Assembly (NCBI GenBank): GCA_024699855.1
Contig: JAMPIQ010000002.1
Span: forward strand, 2,976,001-3,040,000
Length of the DNA stretch: 64,000 nucleotides
Reading direction: 5' to 3'
Source: Aphelenchoides besseyi
Taxonomy: Eukaryota; Nematoda; Chromadorea; Rhabditida; Aphelenchoididae
Below the pieces are notes generated by a model. The model saw nothing but the letters and a program-made list of their open reading frames with translations, had not been told where the DNA came from and ran no database searches. Made by a program: the position numbers and the translations under genes. Positions 36,059 to 48,900 of the stretch are shown piece after piece. Within the stretch, counting starts at the first letter, position 1, and each line of letters starts with the position of its first letter.

Positions 36059-38375
36059 ATGTCGAAGATGGAAGGTCAACCGGACGCGACCGCTACTTTA
36101 AACGTAAGTTTTTTCGTTTCAATTCAACTTCAACTCCCGGGGGAGGGATATCGATGAGTTCGAAATCGTGTTTGCAGTAAAAAAGCGAACGATAAAAAGA
36201 AAAACGAACAATCAAATTAGTTTTCGAGTCAAAAAAGCACTATCGAGAGCGTACACATGCGCTCAACCTCCTCCTCGCAAGATCTGTGTTCCGAATTGTC
36301 ATCTCGATCATGGCGACAGAAACCTTTGTGTTCGTAGCTTCCAATTGGTCTTTGAGTTCTCGCTCAATCATTTAGAAGATCACAGATACAAAGCTTATTG
36401 AGTTGTTTATGGTACTAATCGTTGAGTCACTCTGCTTTTTGAGTCACTACTGTACGCTCGAATGAACGCGTTTCTGACTCGCATGCGGATATAAAAGTAC
36501 TTCGCAAAACATACCATTGACGGTCTGCTGGGAATGTGAGTTCACTCAATTGAACCCGAACGATTTCGATCTCCAACCGCAATTTTCGATGATTTTCGGA
36601 AGCTACCGCGAATTCGATTTCCGCAAATCGCTACTGAAAGAACGGAGACAACCATGTTGGATCGTTTTCGAAAATTTGTTTTTATTTGAAATAAAACAAT
36701 GAATCAGATGCTTGATTCTGTGTTATCAATTAATTATCGGTTAGTCTCACTTTGTTCCAACGAGAAGTTTTGTGATGTTTTTGGTTGTGTAGTCTATGCG
36801 AGTTATCAGACCGTTATTTTTATCATAACAGCTCATCGACAAGCCTTAAATTGTCTCAACAAACACAACCCACTCATTTTCGATTACGATCAGTTCGTTT
36901 TTACAGACTATGGAGACAAGTGAGTTGCAATCGACTGACTACAAACGTACTGTCTATGGTTGGCTTTACCGTCTATTCTTCGGCACCATTGTCCTCAACC
37001 GTCAATCGGCGAAACCGACTCAGGCATCTCGCAGTTTAGTTCAGAAGCTCAGAAGTGTAATTCCGGCGGTTATCATTGCACTAATCTTTTTGATTCGTGT
37101 TGGTTTTCTTTTCAATCAGTTGAAAAGACCAGCGGTAAATTCAAATCATTTGCGACTCTCAGTCAAAACACGATTATAGCCATTGACGTACGGTTGGGCT
37201 TTTAGTCTCGCCACTTTGCTGTTGACAGTTCACGGTCTCATTTCGACGATTATTTTGGCAAAATGGAATGCGAGTAATCTTCTCAACGAATTCCCTCGTC
37301 AATTGTACGCGATCCTTCGCAACAAAGTTGTTCTCGCTCTCTAGCTGCAACACTAATCCACCTTGTTTAGATCAAAGGGATCAACAATGCTGCTTATCGC
37401 AAAGGTCACATTTTGCAGACTGCTTTCTTCACCTTCTTTCTTCTCACCTTCTTTTATGTCACAATGGAAAATTGGATCAACTACGATACTCACGAACCGA
37501 AGTCGAATATCACCACATATCGGTCAGTTTGTCTACAAACGAGTTGTCAATTGAATCAGCTGTTCAAACAAAACGAAATTCTTTCACTGGAAGACTTTTA
37601 CAAAAACTGTTTACTTTTTTACGTGCAAAAGTTTCCAGAGAGTCGATCACGGGAGAACGAATCTTTTGGCCATTAGATGGCTTTCTCATGACATGGGCTT
37701 CGTTCATGAGTGTCATTGCCCTCATTATTTATTATTTGACTCTCAACGCCCAATGTGTCGAGATGGAGAACTACAACACCGAACTGCGCGAAGCCGCAGA
37801 AAGCGGTCAACTTCAAGTGAGAATGAGATCTATGACTGATGACTCAAAGGTTTTTAGCATTCTGATTTGTTGAACAATTACGGTCAACGACACTTGGAGT
37901 TGTTGAAAGTTTACAAGTCTGCGAACGATCAATTGGGTGGATTTGCTACGGCGACTTTGATGCTCGGTAGCGTAATTCACGTATCAATGGTTTTTGTTAT
38001 GCGCTCACATGTCGAAGATTTGACGAACTTTCAAAAACTGCATTGTTTCTTATATTTACTTCTCAGTGTTTTCTACTTACTCATCACCATCAAGCTGCCC
38101 GCCGGGTTACACTCAAAACTCAACGATACGAAGCAGATTATTTTGTTTGAAACAAGAGACAATAGCGACATAAAAGTGAGTCGTTGGACTCATTAATGCA
38201 ACAACAAAATCACTTTCAGCTGAACAGCGTTGTCACAAGTTTTATTCAACGGATAAATGAATGTGACTACCAGTTGGTGGTTTTCGATGGACTGAAATTT
38301 CAACCCTTGAGTTTTCACAAGTTCTTCATGTTGTATCCAATGATCGTCGAAGTCCTCAATTTGTTAAAGCCATGA
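36059..38375 (+). CDS. Multi-pass membrane protein, gustatory-receptor-like (tentative)
   Basis: Exon 1 (36059-36103) joins in frame to an exon at 36907 after an 803-base intron; ATG 36910 is an alternative start. Later exons give hydrophobic helices at IPAVIIALIFLIRVGFLF, AFSLATLLLTVHGLISTIIL, QTAFFTFFLLTFFYV, MTWASFMSVIALIIYYL, FATATLMLGSVIHVSMVFV and FLYLLLSVFYLLITI, with a final short helix near FFMLYPMIVEVL before the stop at 38375. The helices and the intracellular loop before the fifth are compatible with the insect-type gustatory receptors present in nematodes as GUR/SRR proteins, but I do not see the typical C-terminal TYhhhhhQF motif. One intron uses GTCAGT at about 37519 and rejoins at TTTCCAG near 37637. 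Ligand and function unknown. Confidence 0.6.
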
Positions 38376-38442
38376 ATTTGTTTTTAGTTTTTTATTGTAA
38401 ATGTGAGGAAAACAAAAATAAATACGAACAACGACACTCGAC

Positions 38443-39844
38443 TTATTTTGGTTGAACCTCCAAGTCCTGTAGTTTTCGAACGGTGATTGATGCTTCGGGA
38501 ATCGGTTGCGGAATGGTTTCGGTTTCGTACATGAACGTGCTCGCAATTCCAAGCATTGAACCGTCCGGTGAGAATGAGAGACTTGAAATCGAGGATGGAA
38601 ATTTGCGGAATTGACAAAGCCGCTTCCGATTAAACGGATCCCAAATCGACACCATTTGATCAGAGCCTAAAAAGAATCAAAATGTAATCATCTTAATCAC
38701 TTGAACACAAACCTCCAGTGGCAAAAGTCCGATGCAATGGATGAAAAGCAACTGCATTCACCGGATAAACCAATTCGCCGGTTTCTTCCTGTCAATGAAA
38801 CTGTCAATTGTGATCATCAACTGTTGACTTACCTTGATACGATGACATTTAAACGCGTATTTGGACTTTTGAATATCGGGATTCTGGTCAAAATACTCGA
38901 CGGCAACTCGTCCTTCAATCGAAGACACGACAAACGCCTCACCACTTGGAAAGCATTTGATGCAACGAATTTGATACTAAACAAATTACTTTAACAAAAC
39001 CATTGTAATCAACCTACTTTCAATGGTGATTCTCGTGTTTGCATCGGTGCTTTCATTTGGCGAATATCCCAAACTAAAACTTTTTGGTCCTTCGTTCCGA
39101 CTACCGCTCGATTACTACAATGTTCATGTGAAATAGCGTTTAAACAAGAAACAACCTACTCAACAACATCCAATGCATAACACTTTTCACCCAATTCTGC
39201 CGAACCCACTGGCATCAACGAGCGTATGTCCCACAGTTTCATCTGAAAGCATCGAGTAGTTTCGATTACAATCGCCTCTCTTACACTATTATCCCAACCG
39301 CCTGATACGGCAGTTCGCCTGAAATTGAAAACATTAAAGATGTGAAAACAAATGGTGTTTACATTGTTGGTGAGAACTCCAAACAGCGGACTGGTCCGTT
39401 GTGTTGTCCCATGATTGTTTCTAAAAAACTATATTGTAAAACAAGCCACTTCGCTCAATAGCACACCTCTTCCGGTTTCGATGTCAACCAATTTCACAAC
39501 TTGATCCAAACCTCCAGAAACCACGTAGTTCGCTGTCTAAACATCAATGTGAAAAGAAGACAATAGAAGCGAACTCACTGCAAATGTACACGCAAGTACC
39601 GACTTCTTGTGGAAAACTGTTCGAACTTCGACGGGCGTTGAGGGATTGGTCAAATCGAAGATCTTCATGAAACCATCCCAACTACAAACGGATATCATTC
39701 GACGAGCAAGATCGGGAGAAAACTAAAAAGACAAGACTGTCAAACTACAAATTGCAATCTTCTTACCTGAAGTTTCGAAAAACCCAAAGAAGTTTTGATC
39801 GAAATCGGGAATTCGTTGGCCGAAGCCACATAGTGAGGATTCAT
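38443..39844 (-). CDS. bub-3: Mitotic checkpoint protein BUB3
   Basis: Seven-bladed WD40 propeller. From ATG 39844 (NPHYVASANEFPISIKTSLGF) through SVCSWDGFMKIFDL, YVVSGGLDQVVKLVDIETGR, MGQHNGPVRCLEFSP, TAVSGGWDNSMKLWDIRS, VVGTKDQKVLVWDIRQ, SSIEGRVAVEYFD, YPVNAVAFHPLH and VSIWDPFNRKRLCQFRKFP, ending about 20 residues after the last blade at 38443. The VAVEYFD and WDPFNRKRLCQF motifs are diagnostic of BUB3 as opposed to RAE1. BUB3 recruits BUB1/MAD3 to phosphorylated kinetochore KNL-1. Nine or so short GT-AG introns. Shares a 213-base head-to-head interval with SAP18, so the two may share a promoter. Confidence 0.93.
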
Positions 39845-40057
39845 AGCGAAAACAAATCAGCAAAATAGCATCTACAATAAACAAAAAAAGTCAACAAAAT
39901 TGGCGCGCGATCAACCACCGATGAAACAACGAAGTAAACGAATCGATGAGTGAAATTACTTCCACTCAATAGTCGTCGTCATTTGATATTAGCGGCGTTG
40001 TTGTTCATTACAGCAATCAACTTGGTATTTTGATTCCTAGTTTTTCTACCGGACACA

Positions 40058-40797
40058 ATGACTCACGTTATCTCTCAAATCGAATCTCCTCAACAATCGA
40101 GCATCGATCGTCAGAAAGTGTGTTGTTTTTTTGTTATTTTGATTGCAATATCTTTCAGATTGTGCCGATGCTTTGTCGTATCTTCTGCAGTCAAGGTCGC
40201 CACAATCCGGTGTTTGAGTACGAACGTGGTCAAACACCGTCCAACGAGCTGCAGATCTATACGTGGTCAGTGTTTATGGTTCGATTTTGGAACTGCTTCT
40301 GAATGATTTTAGGAAAGATTGCACTTTGCGCGAGTTGGCCAATTTGATCAAAGACGTGAATCCGGAGTCTCGGAAGAAGGGAGTGGAGTTTCGATTTGCT
40401 TTCGGTATGTTCAAGTTTTTTCTCATTTTTTGACTTCACGGTCATTTCAGTGACTCCACATGTACGGAATCCGAGGTTTGTAATGATGGATGTCGGGAAC
40501 GGTATGTTTGGAAAGGACGTTTTAAGTTTACTGTAAATTGAAGTTGTCAACGGTCAACGAGATCCGGATGACACGAAAACTTTGGGTCAATGTTCCTACG
40601 TGATTGGTGACTACATTGACGTATCTTCTTTGTTTAATGAGTGCTCTGAATAACGGCAATTTTAGGTTGCAATTGTTCCACCGGCGGTTCCGTATCGCAA
40701 TGGTGGCGATCGCACGGATCATCGTCGACTTTCGAGTGGAGGTTATGGTGGACGAGACGATCGAAATTCTCGTCGTTTTGCACCCTATCGTGATTGA
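40058..40797 (+). CDS. SAP18: SAP18, Sin3/ASAP complex subunit
   Basis: Starts at ATG 40058 and ends at 40797, five exons. The ubiquitin-like SAP18 fold is clear: CRIFCSQGRHNP, SNELQIYTWKDCTLRELANLI, ESRKKGVEFRFAFV, then the long loop and GQCSYVIGDYIDVAIVPP. SAP18 is part of the Sin3 histone deacetylase complex and of the ASAP/PSAP exon-junction complexes with acinus and RNPS1. The C-terminal extension is Gly/Arg/Asp-rich (SGGYGGRDDRNSRRFAPYRD), longer than in vertebrates and possibly RNA-binding. Divergent neighbour of BUB3 at 213 bases. Confidence 0.92.
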
Positions 40798-41024
40798 TGT
40801 TGTTTTTTAAATATAAGAGACATGTTGTCACTTGTAAGCGTTCTATTTGAAACTCAAGACTCTTCAATTGTTGCCTTCTAACCTTTTAATATTTGTCGTT
40901 TTATGGCGATCTCTTCGAGTAAATTATTTTGATTGTTTGATTCTCCAGTTATCAACGGTCGAATTACCGTAGTCGAATACTTTCGGTGTCCAATGGTGTG
41001 TTTTAATTGCGAGTAGTTGAAGTG

Positions 41025-43262
41025 ATGAGCGACAGTTATCGTCTATTGCATTCGAATGAAACAACCGGTGGGTTCGCTTCGTTTGCCGACGAATCGGCTG
41101 TACCCTCCAGTTCTCGTATGTTGCCCCTTAATGTTTTGATTTCAACTCGTTCAGGAGTCTACGAGTACAGCGATGTGAACGCTCTGACGAAACAAATCGG
41201 GATGTTATATCTGGCAAGCGAATGTAGTGATGTGATTTTGATTGTTGAGAACGAACGTATTCCCGCTCATCGAGTGATTTTGGCAACTCGAAGTGAATAT
41301 TTCCGGTTGTTTCTTTTGTCATTATCCTGTTTGTTTACATACGCTTTTCAGTGCAATGCTTTTCGGTGGTCTTCGAGAGCAATCCGAAAAAGAAGTCATT
41401 CTCCTTGACACACCACTCGCCGCTTTCAAACAACTTCTCCGTTACATTTACACGGGACGAATCCAATTCACAAACGTGCGCTTAGACCAAATTCTGGAGA
41501 TCTTTCAGTTAGTCAACAAGTACGGATTCACTAACTTGGAAGAAGCTCTCTGCGACTACTTGAAGCAAAGTTTCCATTCCACTAACATAGCAATGATCTA
41601 TGCAACGGCTTCGTTCTATTCGATCTCTGATCTCACAAACGCGTGCCTCGATTATATCGATCGAAGAGCTGAAGAGGTTCTTCAAACCGAGGTACGTGAT
41701 CACCATTCATACTTAAACTTATTTCCAGGCTTTCTATCAACTTTCGGCTTCGGCAGTTTGCAACGTTCTTTCTCGAAATTCTCTATGCGCAATGGAAATT
41801 TGTGTTTTCAAAGCGGTTGCTCGTTGGCTCGAAGTGAACAATTCACCGGAGAATGTTCGTTCCAGTCTTCTCAACTGCGTTCGTCTTCCACTTATCAAAA
41901 TGGATGATTTGCTCACTGTAGTTCGTCCAACTAATTTGATTCCCTCGGATAAACTGTTGGACGTGATTGGTGACCAGTCGTTGAAGAAAAGCGACGAGTC
42001 GCTTTATCGTGGTTTTAAAAGTCAGTTATAATTTCAGTTTTAACTTCTGTATCTATTTTTAGTGTTGAACGTAAATATCGCAACAAAGAATTGGGGTGCC
42101 CGTTGTATTGAAGGACTAAATCGTGATTGTTTATTGAATGAAGAAAACCAAACGAGTGATCTACACACTTCGCACAGTTTGACGAACCCGAAAGAAGGAA
42201 TCATTGTTGAGGTAAGATTGATTTGTTTATTTAAGAATATGGTTTTGCAGCTCGGACGGCCATTCATCATCAATTCGATTCAGCTTCAATTGGCAGATAA
42301 ACTTCAGAAATCCTATTCTTATTATGTCGAAGTGGCAATCAACCGAGAAGATTGGATACGTGTTGCTGATTATACGAAATACGTCTGTCGAGGGCCTCAA
42401 AAACTGTTCTTTCCGCAGCGTGTTGTGAAGTGAGTACCAAGTTCTTTCTGTTTTTCAATAACGAACTTTAGATTCATTAAAGTTTTTTGTACTCGTTCTA
42501 CAGACTGCGATTTCCATCTCCTAAATTTGAAAGCAATGTTTTCAAACGAACCCTTTGATTATGACCCGGAGTCGACGTTGCTTCGTATGTGATTCTTTGC
42601 AACGTTTATGTTATGCATGATTTTAGGCCCAACTCATAATGTTGCCACAATCGAGAAGAATGCCAACGTCATTGAAGGAGTGTCAAGGAAACGAAACGCA
42701 CTTTTGAATGGCGAACGAGAAGACTACGATTGGGATTCCGGTTACACTTGTAAGTTCAAACTGAAAAATGAGAGCCCTAAAGTTTATTTTAGGTCATCAG
42801 CTGGGCAGCGGCAGCATTATCATCAATCTTCCGCAACCGTATCTCGTCAATTCGATGCGATTATTACTTTGGGATTTGGACGATCGGGTTTACTCGTTCA
42901 ATATCGATGTTTCTCCCGATAACGAGCGATGGATGCGGGTCATTGAGGCCACTGGTTTGCGGTTAGTTTGTATCGTTAACAATCAACTCTAATTTGATTG
43001 TAGAAGTTGGCAGACTCTTCGTTTCCCTACGATTCCTGTAGTTTTCATTCGAATTGAGGGAACATTCAATTCCGCCAACGAAGTTTTCCATTGTGTTCAC
43101 TTTGAGTGTCCGATGGAAAGAGATTTGTGTGCTCCAAGTGATGGATTGCCACCACTCACTGAAGAACCAACTACTTTGCCAGTCATCTACGGAAATGCTC
43201 CACCGTTTGTTGGGAATGCTGATGAGAATGAAGAGATAGAAGTCAACGAAAATGATGCGTGA
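41025..43262 (+). CDS. hpo-9: BTBD9 orthologue (BTB-BACK-two discoidin-like domains)
   Basis: ATG 41025 to stop 43262, about eight exons. Order: BTB (LASECSDVILIVENERIPAH, AMLFGGLREQSEKEVILLD, YIYTGRIQFTNV), BACK (LDYIDRRAEEVLQTEAFYQL, MEICVFKAVARWLEVN), then two F5/8-type discoidin domains (LGRPFIINSIQLQLAD ... VAINREDWIRVADY; LPQPYLVNSMRLLLWDLD ... VSPDNERWMRVIEA). This is the exact layout of BTBD9, a predicted cullin-3 adaptor associated with restless legs syndrome in humans and with sleep and dopamine phenotypes in flies. The tail after the second discoidin domain (acidic, ENEEIEVNENDA) is not recognised. All introns are GT-AG. Confidence 0.93.
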
Positions 43263-43510
43263 AACGTTAGTAGGACTTCATGGACTCAAACATTGATTTT
43301 TGTAAATATCTTGAATTCAATTTAATTGCAAACCTTTTCTTTCATCTTTTTTTTCTCCGGTTAAACTAAATTTGTAGTCGTAAATAAATAGTCTGATTGG
43401 AAATTTGCATTCTCTTCAAGTGACGACCAAGATAAAAGTTTTGTTTATTCGTTTTGTGCTCCGCATTTTGAACGGCGGTGAACTTTTGAGCTCTCGACTT
43501 TCGGATCAAG

Positions 43511-44074
43511 ATGTCAACTGAAAACGACTCCGACGGTATTTCGCAACTCATCGCTCAGGTTGATCTTCTGATTGCGATTGTGGCCATCATTACGGTTCTG
43601 TTGCTTCTCAAGGCCTCAGTCACAATCGTTCACATTTTCAGTTTGTACTATCGGGCCAAACCGAAGGTAAGAGCCAAAACGCTTAGCGAATAGCAAATTG
43701 ATTTTAGAAGGAGGTTCCGTTGTCGTCGGTTTCGGTCAAGAGCTCGCAAAAGAAAAAGCCTAAATCAAAGAGATCCAAGAGCAAAAAATCGAAGAAGCCG
43801 AAAAAGAAAGGCTCTAAGTCGTCCAAGGCATCAAAGTCTCAAAAGTCGACTTCGAACATGGCGTCATCGAGTCGCAATTCGTTCAGTCAGAAGTCGGATG
43901 CCAAGAATCCGAAGGACAAAAGCGTTTTGCGTGAGTTCGAAGTCTTCAACTGATTTTCAATGTCAATTCACAGGTAAAAACAACGGAAACAATTGGAAGA
44001 AGACGCCCGAGCAACAGCTTTTGAAGCAAAAAGCCGACAGTTACAAATATGTTCGCGATTTGGGTCGCATTTAA
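43511..44074 (+). CDS. Lysine/serine-rich single-pass membrane protein, unrecognised
   Basis: Three exons encode about 155 residues. Residues 11-48 contain a long hydrophobic helix (DLLIAIVAIITVLLLLKASV) followed by IVHIFSLYY. After this comes a tail dominated by Lys and Ser in short repeats (KPKSKRSKSKKSKKPKKKGS), then a Ser/Asn/Gln-rich part, and a conserved-looking end (KADSYKYVRDLGRI). Topology is probably type III with the basic tail in the cytosol. I do not recognise the family; the extreme charge and simple composition make homology searches unreliable. Confidence 0.65.
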
Positions 44075-45921
44075 TCTTCTCGTTCTTGTGATTTCCGTAG
44101 ATTTGTGATTTGAAGTGATAAATATTCTCTGGAGTTCTGCTCGAAGTAATGAATGAAGCAAGAAATTGACGGAAAATAAGTGCGCGGAACATTAAATGTC
44201 GTGATTTTGAGTGAATGGCCGTCAAACGAGAGTCGCCGTTTGTTGTCTTCTAATCGTGTTCTGGAGATCTTTTCCGAATTCTGCGGCCATTCGTCTTCTA
44301 AACGTCAGTTTATGCAAATGCTATGGGACAGCCTTCGGAGGAAATGCCCGAGGTCTTGATGCGCTTTGGAGTCGCGTGTTCTCGCTGGTTCGCTGGAGTT
44401 TGCGCTATTTCGAAACAACCGAAAGTGACCAAATGACTCCGCAACCATGGACTTCGAGTATTCGCGCCTGGGGCATGTTCCGGCCCTATGGAGTGCCGCT
44501 TTTCTCCGTCATTTGCGTTTTCATAATTAGCGAATGGCAATCTGGAGGCAGAGTGCGCGAAAACAACGCTGGACATCTGCCACTCAAGACAATAGCAAGT
44601 TGATTGAACAGCGAAAAGCCGACGGTTGAACGCGTTCTTTGAGCTAATTGTTTTCGTTTGGTTGCTAACAAAACGGCAATCGTTTCGATTCCCGACATTG
44701 TCGAACGTCTGAGGATTTGCATTCCAATCGAAAGATTGTTATGAAATCACTTCAACGAGTTGTTGGAATCCACGTATTTCAGTTTGTAAAAACTCTTTGG
44801 TTTTTTCTGCATGGCAGTTTAGGTGAATGTTTTCAGTGCTGCAATTTCCACCGAATTCAATATGCTTTCAAGAGTGTTTCCAACGTCAATTCACGTTGCA
44901 ATTAAGAGGAAGCCAAAACGCCGAATAACCCTTGGAGTGATGAGCAGAAGTCGAAATGACGCGACGTCTTTTGGTTTCCATTGTTTTGCTATGTTTCAAA
45001 TGGCGAGATGGTGCATGGCAAAAACTGATTAGTCAGGGGAAAACTGCATACTTCGACAGGGCTCCCAATTTCATCTGAAGCTTCCAAAGGGTCATTGAGG
45101 CTTCCGGAAAAGAACTCAATTGGTTTTGCATTGCGCCGACCGATTCCACATTGGATTTGCGCAACGAGGATTATTTAAGGCGAGCGGATTAAATTTGCAA
45201 TTTCAGTTTTTTCGGCGACTTTGCTTTTCGTCCATCCGACATTTTGAATTGGTGGGATTTGTGTTTCGGAAGTGACTTTTTCGTCACGAGCGGTCAACAT
45301 GTGGATATTGCTCTCGATTATGACCATCAGGAGTGTACACGCCGCTACTGATCATTTGGCGGCGGAGGCTCGTAAATTTCATGAGCGAGTTGGCCACGAA
45401 TGTAAAGAGACGTGAAACGACTCGAAATTGTGGGTTTCGGCTTTCAGCGCGCAGCCCTCGACAGTTTCAGGAGGTCCCCTGGAGAAATTGAACGGGGCGA
45501 CTGAGTGGACAACCCATTAGTCATCTGAGTCAGTGCCGTTGGCTATTTTTAAGTGTTGCGTGTCTTGTACACGGCTTGTATTTCCGGGTGTCTCAATTTT
45601 CTACATAATTTTACAGCTGATTATCTTTTGGAGTTCATTTTTTTGGCCATTTATGACAAACATTTGTCCCCAAAAACATCTCTTGATTGCGTCGATCGTC
45701 TTCGCAACATCGCATTGCGGTAACTCACGGCAAACTTTCATGCGTCCATTCAACGAACAGCAATCGAGTTACCTCGCGGAGTTGACGTTTGAAATTCGCT
45801 TTGATTTTCGCGCTGTTTTTCGCGCTCTGTTTTCTCAGGGCATTTTCGCGTTTTGATGTCACCGCCAAGCATCACTAACGTATCGTTTTTAGGTCCGTTT
45901 GTGGCATTGGCTATTAACGCC
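44075..45921. other. 1.8 kb upstream of the MAX-1 gene
   Basis: No gene I can support. A 130-codon plus-strand frame at 44211-44603 begins with a hydrophobic stretch but has no domain or splice signals. The region probably contains the promoter and 5' untranslated exons of the MAX-1 gene; a TTTTTAG acceptor ends at about 45892. Confidence 0.35.
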
Positions 45922-48900
45922 ATGCCGTTATCTCACTCCAATTCCGCTACCGAACCTTCAGCTCAGCAGTCGACCTCCGACATTTCGATCGTGGCCCACA
46001 GTGTTCCAGTTTCACCAGAAGACCTAATGATCAGCGAGAAGTCGGCACGAATTCGACAATGGGTTAAGAAACGACTTGAAGAAGTGAGTTGTTTGGTTTC
46101 AGAATCTCCGAGTTCTAACCGATTTTATTGGGTTTACGGTTTCCATTCCACTTGCAATGTGGGTATTTGGGAAATTAAACGTTCAGCCCGAAGGGTCCCG
46201 GGAAATATATGCTACAGCCAAACATCGAAACATAAATTGTGGCGCGTTACGCGGATGTGACGAACCGAAAGACCGAGCGGCCCCATTTTCCGGTTTTTGC
46301 TGCTTCGGGGCTCCGGAATACAAAGCGGTTTTTTGAGTCAAATACGAATTTCGGAGCAGCTGTCCGATTCGACTGCGCGGTCACTCTCGACGGACAAACT
46401 TCGAATACGATCAGATTTTGGCTTTTCCTCTAATTGACGTTCTTTTTGCGCGTATTGTAAACAAACGAGTTAGTCAAAACGGGAAGTCTTTCTCGGAGAA
46501 GTTCCCGAGTGTAATCGAAAGACGATTCGTCATTCCGTCCGCATTGTTCTTGTGGCCAAAAACGTCTTCGACCACCGCGTGCCATCGAGTTCTCGATTGT
46601 CAACACCAAACATCTGCGTGCTTTTGGTATTTAGCGCCGATCAACCGTCGAGATTCGAAATGTTCGCAGCTGCGAATTTTGACGAAAATCAAATTCACGG
46701 TTAAGTTTTGCGCATTTCCGCAGCTGTCTGTCCGTCGTCGGGTCAATGCGGTTGGTTTGGAAGACGTGAGGCCATTGACCTTCGACTGTTTATGCGATCT
46801 TATCTTCATCATCCGGCGGCATTGCTCGACGTTTTTTTTGGGTGTAACGAATTGACGTCCGTCCGTTTTCACGGCAAAGATCGACGAAAGTCAAAACGGC
46901 TCTTTTGTTCCGCCATTAGTCATTCCATTTAAGTCGCGCGACTCCAAAACTTTTCGGTCTGATGGCATTCCATCGCGTGTCCTCCGTTGTCTCGAAGCAG
47001 CAGGATGAATGGCCTTGGAATTTGTGGCGTGGATTCGATGGTGCTAATTGACGACTCGCATCTTCGGGTTCACAATTGGAGGACTCTTTTGTACTTCAAC
47101 ACAGAGATGAACGGATGTCCGAAACAAAAACCCAAAAGGAAATTCGACTCCGAAATTCCGTCTTTCGGTTTACCGAGCGCGGCTGTTCGTTCGCGTTGAA
47201 AAACCACGTTTTCGGGCGAATTGCCGTTTAAGATGAGGTTTTTTCTTTGGATGTTTCTGCGCAACGTCCGATGAATAGCCAGTGGTTTTTGGGTCAAATT
47301 GGCCCAATTCGTGTTGTTCAAACCGACTCATTTGAGCGAAGTGGGTTTTCCCGCGGTTTCTGTCTCTTGGCCACTTTCCAGTTCATTGACGATTCCTGTT
47401 TCCCTTTATTGCCCAAATATAAAGTTTTGGGGGTTATTTTTTGCGCGATTATACGCCTTCTCACTGCCAACTTCAAACGCAAAAACGCGACGAATCGATG
47501 CGCCGTTTGACTCCACTTTCCACAAATTTCGGATTAGTTCCGAGCGGTTGACAGATGTTTTTCGAAAAATTTTTTAATGATTTTTTTTTCAGCTTGAAGA
47601 TCAAAACCGCAGGCTGAAACAACAAAATCTTCGATGTACTGAAGAGCTTCAGGCGTTGACTTCGTTTGCCGAAAACACTCGACAGTGGAGACGTTCCACA
47701 TTGTTTTCTCAAAGTGTATCGGGAACTTTGCCGTGGATGGAAACCCCAACATCTAGGACTTCTGAAGACTCGGGACTCACTTCTGATGATACGGGAGATC
47801 GAAGTGCAAATGGGAATCGACCGACTTTGCTTCACGAGAAAATGGTCACAAAAATGGCACCTGCCGACTTCTCAGCAATCCCTCGACCTGCTCTAATGTC
47901 ACAATCAACATCTGCGATAACTAACGGAGGAATTAAACGAAATCAAAAGCGACAAAATGGAACAACTCGAGACGTTGCGGAAACACCGCCAACTGGCGAA
48001 TCACTCGGTACATCGACTCTCACCAATCATTCCACAACATCAACCACCGCTGTTGCTGCTATTTCATCGTCTTCAGCCGATTCGTCGCCTTCTTGGGACG
48101 AACACAACTCATCGAAACCGGTTCCGACTCCTCGACGTTGTCCACGACCTGTGATGGGTGCGGCGTTTTTGTTGAATCGAATGGAACGCGACAGTTTGAA
48201 TTCTTACGCCGCTGAAGACGACTACGAAGGTGATGAAGACGAGCTGTTTGACGAAATCAACCAAATCGACGAGTGTTCTTCACCACCAGTGGCTTCACAG
48301 TCAATGGAAGAACGGCGAAAAGATCCACGTTATGCCGATTACGTCAATTTGGCTGATTTTTGTGTTGTACGTGATGAAGAATCAAACGATCAACAACGAA
48401 CATCGCTTCCACAATACGCAGATTTGATCCGTGCACGTAGCGAACAACCGATGTTGCCCGCTCATCGTCCATTTATGCAATGGGTATGCTGTTTGAGAAG
48501 AAAATAAAACGGAATCTAATTTCAGGAACAACGTTTATATCGGACTGCTGACAAGTGTCTCAGTGTTGTGGAGCCTTCAAACGATCATTCAAACAATTTA
48601 ACAGGTTCGTCGCAAGAAATTAGCAACTTCGGAATGTTAAGACGCGCAAGTCCAGCGACTGGATTGGTAAGTTGATATTCAAAGCAAACATCAATAGTTT
48701 TTAGAATGAGCAGCGAAATAGTTCTGCATCAAACTCAACTCATCTACGTCGTCCACATTTAACTCCAACTGTTGAAACGGACTCGGGAATTGGACGTAAC
48801 AGCGGGAACTCAACCACAGATGTACCGGTCGTTACACCACCTTTGGGTATGACGAGAACTCATGCTCCAGCAGCTGTTTCCGATGATTATGCTCTACCAC

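Noticed and set aside
44211..44603. 130-codon plus-strand open frame before the MAX-1 gene
   Set aside because: Hydrophobic start looked like a signal peptide, but there is no acceptor, no family and the remainder is of random character.
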